DNA of 23,252 bases from JBBRHF01 sp038223055 (lineage in GTDB: Bacteria; Actinomycetota; Actinomycetes; JACCUZ01). Below, piece by piece: positions 7,064 to 13,376 of this stretch (its first letter is position 1; the number at the start of each line of letters is the position of its first letter). The stretch spans positions 1-23,252 of the forward strand of contig JBBRHF010000055.1 in assembly GCA_038223055.1 (NCBI GenBank), in the 5' to 3' direction. Both the position numbers and the translations under genes were made by a program. Under the pieces are notes generated by a model. It did no database searches, was not told where the DNA came from, and saw nothing but the letters and a program-made list of their open reading frames with translations.

Positions 7064-7094
7064 GGGTGCAGGTTGCACCCATGACGGATATACT
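7064..7094 (+). promoter_or_regulatory. vapBC promoter: 7-bp palindrome plus -10 box, leaderless
   Basis: GGGTGCA (7064-7070) and TGCACCC (7074-7080) form a perfect inverted repeat around GGT. A near-consensus -10 box TATACT (7089-7094) follows and ends 7 nt before the ATG at 7102, so the antitoxin mRNA should be leaderless. The palindrome lies about where a -35 element would be, and no good -35 is visible. It is a natural operator for the VapB-VapC complex, which typically represses its own promoter. A role as a terminator for the upstream MFS gene is less likely because no T-run follows. Confidence 0.65.
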
Positions 7095-7101
7095 TTAGCC
7101 C

Positions 7102-7344
7102 ATGTCCAAAATAGTTCAGATCCGCGACGTCCCAGACGATGTTCACGACGCGCTTGCGGACGCGGCCCAGGCTCAGGGGCTATCCCTGACCGGATACGTT
7201 CGGCGTGAGCTGGAACATCTGGCCAAGCGTCCACAGGTGACCCGTGACAACGCTGCCGTCGTCCGGCGGACGCAGGCAGAAGTCGCTGGTGGTGTCGATC
7301 GAGACGCGATCTTGTCGGCGCTGCACGAAGGACGCCGCGCTTGA
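7102..7344 (+). CDS. vapB: FitA/VapB-like ribbon-helix-helix antitoxin
   Basis: An 80-aa protein. The N-terminus KIVQIRDVPDDVHDALADAA and LSLTGYVRRELEHLAKRP form a ribbon-helix-helix fold of the FitA-like VapB type: a short beta strand (VQIRDVP) that inserts in the DNA major groove, then two helices. The C-terminal part (about 45-80), with VRRTQAEVAGGVDRDAILSA and the final HEGRRA, is the usual flexible arm that enters the active site of the cognate PIN toxin. Its stop overlaps the toxin start by 4 bp (TTGA). The ATG at 7102 is set by a -10 box 7 nt upstream, with no ribosome binding site, consistent with leaderless translation. Confidence 0.88.
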   Translation: MSKIVQIRDVPDDVHDALADAAQAQGLSLTGYVRRELEHLAKRPQVTRDNAAVVRRTQAEVAGGVDRDAILSALHEGRRA

Positions 7345-7718
7345 GAGTCGTCGATGCCGGCGTTGTCGTAGAGCTGCTGGCCGGGAGCCTTGATCCCGAG
7401 CTTCTCGGAGACCAAGAACTCGCTGCGCCGCACCTCATTGACAGCGAAGTCACCCACGTCCTGCGGAGCCTCGTCATGCGCCGCAGCCTCAGTGAGGAGC
7501 AAGGGGCACTCGCACTGGTCGGGTTCACTTGCCTGACAATTACCAGATTCCCGGCCGACTGGCTGCGCCCGAGGATGTGGGCACTGCGTCACAATCTGAG
7601 CGCCTACGACGCGACCTACGTTGCGCTGGCTGAAATGTCCGGCGCCACCGCGTTGCTGACCACAGACCCCCGACTCGCAAGCGCCCCAGGCATCCAATGC
7701 GACATCCACGTGATCTGA
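7341..7718 (+). CDS. vapC: PIN-domain ribonuclease toxin, VapC family
   Basis: A 125-aa PIN-domain protein expected to be a Mg2+-dependent endoribonuclease inhibited by the upstream VapB. The four acidic residues of the active site can be placed: Asp5 (RVVDAGVVVELL), Glu36 (LIDSEVTHVLR), Asp90 (LSAYDATYVALAE) and Asp109 (LLTTDPRLA). The spacing matches the family, and the length is typical. Translation starts at a TTG overlapping the vapB stop codon, giving coupled, weaker toxin synthesis. The RNA target cannot be told from sequence; VapC toxins generally cut tRNAs or the 23S sarcin-ricin loop. The gene appears intact. Confidence 0.88.
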   Translation: MRVVDAGVVVELLAGSLDPELLGDQELAAPHLIDSEVTHVLRSLVMRRSLSEEQGALALVGFTCLTITRFPADWLRPRMWALRHNLSAYDATYVALAEMSGATALLTTDPRLASAPGIQCDIHVI

Positions 7719-8279
7719 CCCCGCAGACCAAGCGCGCCGCGCAGGTTGTGGGAGTCCAGCCGGGACTGGGCGCGTGGAGGTCGTTGCAGACGCATCGGCA
7801 CTCGTCGACGCCGAGGTTACCGCGGCCCGCTCCGCCCACGGAAGCCGTCGATCGCGGTCTCCATGGTCCTGACCAGTCGCGAGTTCTCGCTGAAGCTCTC
7901 GTAGGTGCGGCCCCAACGGTCGTCCTGCGCCGCGCAGATGCGTGCTGCGGTCGATGGGGTTGTTTCAGCCGTAGACCCGCAGGTCGGCGACGGCCCAGCC
8001 GGTCGGGGCGCGAGGCAAGCAACCAGGGCGCACAAACGCAACATGTCCGTAATGTCGCGTTCCTGTCGTCCTGCCCTGGGCGGTGTCGTGCCAACCCCAC
8101 TCCGGGGCACCTGAATCAGCCGGGAGTCAGGGCGGTCGCCAACACCGTCCGCGCTCGAGTGCCGGCCGCTGATCACACGAGCCACGCGGGGAGGGCCGAG
8201 GGCCTTCCGACCCGCGGTACGCTTGCCCGAATCTAGCGACCCGTCCCAGACCCTGACGATCGCGCCCCGGTGAGGGAAA
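7719..8279. other. 561-bp stretch with no supported gene
   Basis: No frame here reads like a conserved protein. Several ORFs are open because of high GC, but their translations are Arg/Pro/Ser-rich and change character without motifs. The best small candidate is on the reverse strand (about 8044 to 7817, 75 aa, beginning MLRLCALVACLA and containing ICAAQDDRWGRTYESFSENS), which I cannot assign. No transposase, tRNA or strong promoter is evident. It may be decayed coding sequence between the toxin-antitoxin locus and the desaturase. Confidence 0.5.
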
Positions 8280-9407
8280 GTGGCGCTGTTGATGAGGGTT
8301 GACGGGTCCGGTGGCCAGGCCACCGAGGTGCTCCAGGTTGAGATCGTCCAGGTTGAGGTCGTCCAGGTTGAGCTCGTCCAGGTTGAGCTCGTCCAGGGTC
8401 CCGGACGTGGCAAGGGCAGCGACTACGCCGAGCTGTCGCGGCGGGTGAAGGCGGCCGGGCTGCTCCGCCGCCGGTCGGGCTACTACGCCGTGAAGATCAC
8501 TGCCACGGCTGCGCTCCTGGTGGCCGGCTGGGTCGTGTTCGCGTTTCTCGGGCACACCTGGTGGCAGCTGCTGACGGCCGGTTTCCTCGGCGTGATGTTC
8601 ACCCAGCTGGCCTTTCTCGGCCACGACGTCGGGCACAAGCAGGTGTTCCGCACCCGTCGGGCAGCTGACGCGTTCGGGCTGCTGGCCGGCAACTTCGGGG
8701 TGGGGCTGAGCCTGGGCTGGTGGCTGGACAAGCACAACCGCCACCATGCCCACCCCAACGACCTCGAGCGGGACCCCGACGTACGCGCCGGCGCCCTGGT
8801 CTTCGACGCCTCTCAGGTGCGCGAGCGACGGGGCCTCGCGCGGGCGCTCACCGCCGCCCAGGCCTACCTGTTCCTCCCGATGCTGCTGCTGGAGGCGCTC
8901 AACCTGCACGTGTCCAGCGCCCGGGCGCTGCGCGGGGGGACGGTCCGGACCCCGTGGCTGGAGGGTGTGCTGCTGGCACTGCACCTGGCGACGTACGTCG
9001 TCCTGGTGGCGCTCGTGCTGCCGCTGGGGCAGGCGCTCGCCTTCGTGGCGATCCAGCAGGGCGTCTTCGGCCTCTATATGGGCCTGTCCTTCGCCCCGAA
9101 CCACAAGGGGATGCCGATGGAGCGTCCCGAGGACAACTGGGACTACCTGCGCCGGCAGGTGATCACGTCGCGCAACATCCGGGGCGGTCCGGTCGTCGAC
9201 TTCCTGCTCGGCGGGCTGAACTACCAGATCGAGCACCACCTGTTCCCGAGCATGCCGCGCCCGTCGCTGCGGCGCGTGCAGCCCCTCGTGCGCGCCTTCT
9301 GCGCCGAACGCGGCATCCCGTACGTCGAGTGCAGCGCCGCCGGTTCCTACGGCCAGGCGATCAGCCACCTCAACGCCGTCGGCCGCGGGGACCAGGTCGA
9401 CGCCTAG
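8280..9407 (+). CDS. Membrane fatty-acid (acyl-CoA/acyl-lipid) desaturase
   Basis: A di-iron membrane desaturase of about 375 aa that introduces a double bond into acyl chains. The three histidine boxes are present: HDVGH (115-119), HNRHH (152-156) and, near the C-terminus, NYQIEHHLFPSMPR. TM segments fit AALLVAGWVVFAFLG, LLTAGFLGVMFTQLAFLG and two more around 215-270. Family resemblance starts at SDYAELSRRVKAAGLL. The first 46 residues are an unusual extension with four tandem copies of a VQVE-type pentapeptide. The GTG at 8280 is preceded closely by GAGGGAAAG; an ATG at 8292 is an alternative. No in-frame start is evident after the repeat, so the repeat is probably translated. The CDF exporter gene follows 83 bp downstream. 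Unsaturation of membrane lipids is the likely role; position specificity cannot be told. Confidence 0.88.
   Translation: MALLMRVDGSGGQATEVLQVEIVQVEVVQVELVQVELVQGPGRGKGSDYAELSRRVKAAGLLRRRSGYYAVKITATAALLVAGWVVFAFLGHTWWQLLTAGFLGVMFTQLAFLGHDVGHKQVFRTRRAADAFGLLAGNFGVGLSLGWWLDKHNRHHAHPNDLERDPDVRAGALVFDASQVRERRGLARALTAAQAYLFLPMLLLEALNLHVSSARALRGGTVRTPWLEGVLLALHLATYVVLVALVLPLGQALAFVAIQQGVFGLYMGLSFAPNHKGMPMERPEDNWDYLRRQVITSRNIRGGPVVDFLLGGLNYQIEHHLFPSMPRPSLRRVQPLVRAFCAERGIPYVECSAAGSYGQAISHLNAVGRGDQVDA
8332..8397 (+). repeat. 15-bp tandem repeat (4.4 copies) in the desaturase N-terminus
   Basis: Units at 8332-8346, 8347-8361, 8362-8376 and 8377-8391 read TCCAGGTTGAG followed by a variable ATCG, GTCG or CTCG, then a partial fifth unit begins. 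The last two units are identical. In the desaturase frame each unit encodes one pentapeptide (VQVE plus Ile, Val or Leu). The period is a multiple of three, so copy-number change keeps the frame open. Confidence 0.9.
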
Positions 9408-9490
9408 CCGAAGCGGCTGGTCTGCGGGCCGCTGGTCGGCTGGCCGGCCCGAATGGACCGCAACAACGCCAGCGTGGCACCGTCAGGGCC

Positions 9491-10438
9491 GTGGCCACCG
9501 ATGACGACCCACGACGCGGCCGGCACGACCACGACCACGCCCACGCATCCGTCGGGCGGGCCGGTCACCGGCGCCGGCTGACTGCGGTCCTGGCGATCAC
9601 GTCTGCCGTCCTGGTCGTCGAGGTCATCGGCGCGGTCGTCTCCGGCTCGCTGGCCCTGCTGGCCGACGCGGGCCACATGCTCACCGACGTCGCCGGACTG
9701 TCCCTCGCCCTGGTAGCGGCGCACCTCGCCGGGCGACCCGCGACCCCGCAGCGCACGTGGGGCTACCGGCGCGCCGAGGTCCTCGCTGCCGCCGCGCAGG
9801 CCGCGGTGCTGCTCGCGGTCGGCGTGTTCATCCTGGTCGAGGCCGGGCGCCGCCTGGTCGACCCCCCCGAGGTCGTCTCCGGCGCGATGGTGGTGTTCGG
9901 CCTGGTCGGCCTCGCCGGCAACGCCGTCGGCATCTGCCTGCTCGTGGGAACGCGTGGTGAGAACCTGAACATGCGGGCCGCGTTTCTCGAGGTCCTCAAC
10001 GACGCTCTTGGCTCTGCCGCCGTGCTCGTCGCTGCCCTGGTCATCGCCACCACGGGCTGGCACCGCGCGGACGCGGTCGCGTCCTTGCTCATCGGCGCGC
10101 TCATCCTGCCGCGCACCTGGCGGCTGCTGCGCGAGGCCGTCGACGTGCTGCTCGAGGCCACCCCGAAGAACCTCGACCTCGACCTGGTGCGGGCGCACAT
10201 CCTCGCGGTCGCCCACGTCCACGACGTACACGACCTGCACGCGTCCGCGCTCGCCACCGACCTGCCGGTGCTGACCGCCCACGTGGTCGTGGACGACTCG
10301 TGCTTCCTCGACGCCCACCTGCCCGAGCTGCTGGACCAGCTCCAGCGCTGCCTCGCGATGGACTTCGACGTGGCGCACTCGACGTTCCAGTTCGAACGCA
10401 CCGGGCACGCCGATCACGAGAACGCGGCGCATGCATGA
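9491..10438 (+). CDS. Cation diffusion facilitator (CDF) family metal exporter
   Basis: A proton-coupled divalent metal exporter (Zn/Cd/Co type) of about 315 aa in the cytoplasmic membrane. The N-terminus is His-rich (RHDHDHAHA). TM2 carries LLADAGHMLTDVAGL with the site-A pair His62-x3-Asp66. TM5 carries AFLEVLNDALGSAAV, where the usual His of the H-x3-D pair is Glu167, followed by Asp171. The membrane part has six helices. The cytoplasmic C-terminal domain shows HVHDVHDLHASAL and ends in a second His-rich tail (GHADHENAAHA). The frame is open far upstream (to 8720) but that is a shadow of the desaturase. The GTG at 9491 fits the start of the His-rich head. The gene lies between the desaturase and the multicopper oxidase; a role in metal homeostasis for the latter is possible. 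Confidence 0.88.
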   Translation: MATDDDPRRGRHDHDHAHASVGRAGHRRRLTAVLAITSAVLVVEVIGAVVSGSLALLADAGHMLTDVAGLSLALVAAHLAGRPATPQRTWGYRRAEVLAAAAQAAVLLAVGVFILVEAGRRLVDPPEVVSGAMVVFGLVGLAGNAVGICLLVGTRGENLNMRAAFLEVLNDALGSAAVLVAALVIATTGWHRADAVASLLIGALILPRTWRLLREAVDVLLEATPKNLDLDLVRAHILAVAHVHDVHDLHASALATDLPVLTAHVVVDDSCFLDAHLPELLDQLQRCLAMDFDVAHSTFQFERTGHADHENAAHA

Positions 10439-10537
10439 CCGACGGTGCCTGACCGAGCACGTTGCGCTCATCAAGGTTTTCGTGAGGTCCCACTCCTAAC
10501 GTGAGCGGTTCCGAAGGTTAACTGTTGGGGGAGTGTC

Positions 10538-12115
10538 ATGGGTTTGTCGCGGCGTGATGTGCTGAAGATGGGTGTGCTCGGGGGGGCGGCTCTGGCCTTG
10601 CCGCTGGAGCGGGTGGCGAGCGCGAAGTCCTTGCTGGACAACAGGATGGCGAGCAGCGTCCTGCCGAAGCCGTTCACCGTGCCGTTCACGATCCCGCCGG
10701 TGGCCGTGCCCCACCGCAGCGACGCGACCACCGACTACTACAAGATCTGGATGCGGGAGACGACCGCTGAGATCCTGCCCGGCTTCCAGACCCCGGTGTT
10801 CGCCTACAACGGGTCGGTCCCCGGCCCCACCGTCAAGGTGAACCAGGGCCGCGAGGTCGTCATCCGGCACCTGAACGCCCTCCCGGCCAAGCACCCGGTC
10901 CTGGGCTACGTCCCGTGGACGTCGGTGCACCTGCACGGCTCGGCCTCGCTGCCGCAGTACGACGGGTATGCCAGCGACAACAGCAACCCCGGCCAGTACA
11001 AGGACTACCGCTACCCGAACTTCCAGCCGGCCCGCACGCTGTGGTACCACGACCACGGCCTGCACCACACCGCCGAGAACGTCTACATGGGCCTGGCCGC
11101 GCAGTACCACATGTACGACGCCAGGGAGCGGTCGCTGCCGATCCCCCACGGTGACTACGACCTGCCGCTGGTCATCAGCGACCGGATGTTCACCAAGACC
11201 GGCGCGATGCTGTTCGACAACAGCGACGAGTCCGGCATGTACGGCGACGTCAACCTGGTCAACGGCCGCCCGTGGCCGGTCATGAAGGTCAAGCGGCGCA
11301 AGTACCGCTTCCGGGTCCTCAACGGCTCGGTGTCCCGGTCCTACAACCTGACCCTGGACTCGGGTGCCCCGTTCACCGTCATCGGCACCGACGGCGGGCT
11401 GATGCCGTTCCCCCAGGTCGTGAAGAGCTTCCGGCTGGCTCCTGCCGAGCGCTACGAGATCGTCATCGACTTCGCGAAGTTCCCGCCCGGTCGTCGCCTG
11501 GTGCTTCGCAACAGCTCACCGAAGAACAACATCGACTACGTCAACATCGACAAGGTGATGGCGTTCGACGTGGTCGGCGACGCGTTCGACCCGACCGACA
11601 ACACCATCCCCGACGCCCTTGACCCCGGCAATGCCGTGATGGCGCTCAAGCCCAGCCAGTCGGTCAAGACCCGCCGGCTAGAGCTGAAGCGCCGCAACGG
11701 TCTCTGGACGATCAACGGGCGCACCTGGGAGGACGTCGTCGCCAGCGGCTTCCGCCACGTGGAGGCGAACCCCACCCACGGCGACGTCGAGATCTGGGAG
11801 CTGGTCAACACCTCGGGCGGATGGTTCCACCCGCTGCACATCCACCTGATCGACTTCCAGATCCTGGACCGCAACGGCAAGCCGCCCTTCGCCTACGAGC
11901 GCGGCCCGAAGGACGTCGTCTACGTCGGGGAGAACGAGACCGTCCGGGTGCTGGCGAAGTTCGAGGGTGTCGGCAAGTACATGATCCACTGCCACAACCT
12001 GGTGCACGAGGACCACGACATGATGACCCAGTTCGAGGTGCTCAAGCCCGGCGTCCGTGGCCTCGACCCGCTCGGCACCCCTAGCAAGTCAATGCCCGAG
12101 ATGAACGACCTGTGA
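10538..12115 (+). CDS. Tat-exported multicopper oxidase (CotA/bilirubin-oxidase-like)
   Basis: A secreted multicopper oxidase of 525 aa that couples one-electron oxidation of a substrate to O2 reduction to water. A twin-arginine signal, SRRDVLKMGVLGGAALALPL, directs export of the folded, copper-loaded enzyme. All four copper motifs are present: HLHG (131-134), WYHDHG (169-174), HPLHIHL (431-437) and HCHNLVHEDHDM (484-495), giving the T1 Cys485 with axial Met and the trinuclear cluster. The three cupredoxin domains and length match CotA and bilirubin oxidase. A strong ribosome binding site, GGGGAG at 10528-10533, fixes the ATG. The stop overlaps the next gene by GTGA. The substrate could be Mn(II), Cu(I), phenols or bilirubin-like compounds; sequence alone does not decide. 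A bound regulator site was not found. Confidence 0.93.
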   Translation: MGLSRRDVLKMGVLGGAALALPLERVASAKSLLDNRMASSVLPKPFTVPFTIPPVAVPHRSDATTDYYKIWMRETTAEILPGFQTPVFAYNGSVPGPTVKVNQGREVVIRHLNALPAKHPVLGYVPWTSVHLHGSASLPQYDGYASDNSNPGQYKDYRYPNFQPARTLWYHDHGLHHTAENVYMGLAAQYHMYDARERSLPIPHGDYDLPLVISDRMFTKTGAMLFDNSDESGMYGDVNLVNGRPWPVMKVKRRKYRFRVLNGSVSRSYNLTLDSGAPFTVIGTDGGLMPFPQVVKSFRLAPAERYEIVIDFAKFPPGRRLVLRNSSPKNNIDYVNIDKVMAFDVVGDAFDPTDNTIPDALDPGNAVMALKPSQSVKTRRLELKRRNGLWTINGRTWEDVVASGFRHVEANPTHGDVEIWELVNTSGGWFHPLHIHLIDFQILDRNGKPPFAYERGPKDVVYVGENETVRVLAKFEGVGKYMIHCHNLVHEDHDMMTQFEVLKPGVRGLDPLGTPSKSMPEMNDL

Positions 12116-12735
12116 GCGCCGTAGCGGTCCAGCGCCCCGGGCTGGGCGCCGGGGACACGGCGACCGGGGACCTGTCGATGTCCGTCGGCGCGGATGACTC
12201 CGCCGATCTGGCGTGGCGAGCCGCCACCTGGCTGGCCGCAGCCGCCGCGGCCGTGCTGGCCTGGTCGGCCGTCGGCCTGCTGGGCAGCCCGGGGCATTCC
12301 TGGGGCTACGGCCTGCTGCTTCTCACGGTGGCCGGCGGTGAGGCGCTGCTCGCCCGGGCGCTGTTCCGGCGTGCTGGAGCCAGCACGGTGCTCGCCGGGG
12401 TGGTCGCCAACATCGCCGTGATCACGACGTACGTCGTCGGCCGCACCGCCGGCCTGCCCATCGGGCTGTCTCCTTCGAGCCCGTCCGCGGCTTCGGCGAC
12501 CGGCCACGGCGCAGGCCACGCTGCCGGCTGGGCCGACTATTCCGCGCAGCTAGGTGTCGTCGGCGTCGGCGACGTCGGCGGGCTCGACGTGGCGATGCTG
12601 GTGGTCCTGCTCGCCCTGGTAGCGCTGCTCGTCTCGTTGCTGCCGGCGAGGACCCGCCGGGTCGCGGTCAACGTGGCGCTGCTCGCCGGCGTGGCCTTGT
12701 GGGCGCAGCGATTCTCCGGCGTGGGCGGGTGGTAG
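12112..12735 (+). CDS. Hypothetical five-TM membrane protein linked to the multicopper oxidase
   Basis: A 207-aa integral membrane protein that I do not recognise. Hydrophobic segments lie at about 39-58 (WLAAAAAAVLAWSAVGLL), 64-85 (GLLLLTVAGGEALLARAL), 89-108 (TVLAGVVANIAVITTYVV), 158-177 (MLVVLLALVALLVSLL) and 184-201 (VAVNVALLAGVALWA). A loop between TM3 and TM4 contains GHGAGHAAGWADY, whose two His residues could bind metal. The start GTG overlaps the stop of the multicopper oxidase gene (GTGA), and the end overlaps the signal peptidase gene by 7 bp, so the three genes should be translated as a coupled unit. It may anchor the oxidase, accept or donate electrons, or handle copper; all of these are inferences from position. 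Confidence 0.8.
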   Translation: MSAVAVQRPGLGAGDTATGDLSMSVGADDSADLAWRAATWLAAAAAAVLAWSAVGLLGSPGHSWGYGLLLLTVAGGEALLARALFRRAGASTVLAGVVANIAVITTYVVGRTAGLPIGLSPSSPSAASATGHGAGHAAGWADYSAQLGVVGVGDVGGLDVAMLVVLLALVALLVSLLPARTRRVAVNVALLAGVALWAQRFSGVGGW

Positions 12736-13298
12736 AGGCGAAGTCGGCGGTGGCCTGCCGCGCGGACCCGGTGGCCCCGGACCCGCGGCGCCCCTTCAGG
12801 CGAGGGGTCACCCTCGTTCTGTGTGCGATGGCCGCGACGGCAATCGTCGGGGTCGCACCCGTGCGCGTCGCGGGTCAGAGCATGCAACCGACCCTCGGGT
12901 CGGGAAACCACATCTTGACCTTGCGCCACCTGGTGACCCTGCGCGATCTTGGGGTGCTGCCCTGGCTGCCCGACCCCATCCAGCGCGGCGCGATCGTCAC
13001 CGCGCGCGACCCGGGCACCGGCGTTCTGCTGGTCAAGCGGGTGGTGGCGCTTGGCGGTGACAGCGTCGGCGTGGCCGACGGCCGGCTGGTCGTCAACGGC
13101 AAGACCCTGCGCGAGCGGTACGTCGACTACAGCCGGGTCGACGGCAGCTACTTCGGCCCGGTGCGCGTCCCGGCCGGGAGCGTGTTCCTGCTCGGCGACA
13201 ACCGGGGCGACTCGCGCGACTCACGTGACTTCGGCCCGGTTCGGGCCGACGAGGTCGCCGGCGAGGTTCTGGTGCGGCTGTGGCCGCTCCGCCGCTGA
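12729..13298 (+). CDS. lepB: Type I signal peptidase (S26 family)
   Basis: A membrane-bound serine/lysine peptidase of about 189 aa that cleaves signal peptides of exported proteins. One N-terminal TM helix (GVTLVLCAMAATAIVGVAPV) precedes the catalytic box GQSMQPTL with Ser51. The second box LLVKRVVALGGD carries the general-base Lys103. The later box LLGDNRGDSRDSRDFGPV matches the conserved GDN-x-SxDSR motif of the family. The chosen GTG at 12729 lies inside the end of the upstream gene (overlap 7 bp). Length and boxes are complete, so it should be active. Being in one operon with a Tat substrate suggests a dedicated role in maturation of the oxidase, though it may serve as a general second peptidase. 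The symbol is by family only. Confidence 0.9.
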   Translation: MVEAKSAVACRADPVAPDPRRPFRRGVTLVLCAMAATAIVGVAPVRVAGQSMQPTLGSGNHILTLRHLVTLRDLGVLPWLPDPIQRGAIVTARDPGTGVLLVKRVVALGGDSVGVADGRLVVNGKTLRERYVDYSRVDGSYFGPVRVPAGSVFLLGDNRGDSRDSRDFGPVRADEVAGEVLVRLWPLRR

Positions 13299-13376
13299 CA
13301 CCTGGCCGGTGACATAGGATCGCGGCCGGTTCGCCACGATAGGCCATCGATCGGCCGAGATCGACGGAAAGATTGG

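Noticed and set aside
7817..8044. Possible 75-aa reverse-strand secreted peptide (MLRLCALVACLA...)
   Set aside because: The hydrophobic start is short and interrupted by prolines, there is no ribosome binding site or promoter, and no family is recognisable. Kept only as a remark in the gene-free stretch.
8127..9368. 413-aa reverse-strand ORF opposite the desaturase, including LDELN/LDDLN pentapeptides that look like a pentapeptide-repeat protein
   Set aside because: The forward frame has all three desaturase histidine boxes. The reverse reading is Arg/Gln/Pro-rich and motif-free, and its LDELN run is just the complement of the 15-bp tandem repeat.
8720..9490. N-terminal extension of the CDF frame through the desaturase gene
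   Set aside because: It is an open shadow frame of Arg/Pro/Gly-rich sequence; CDF homology and the His-rich head begin at the GTG at 9491.
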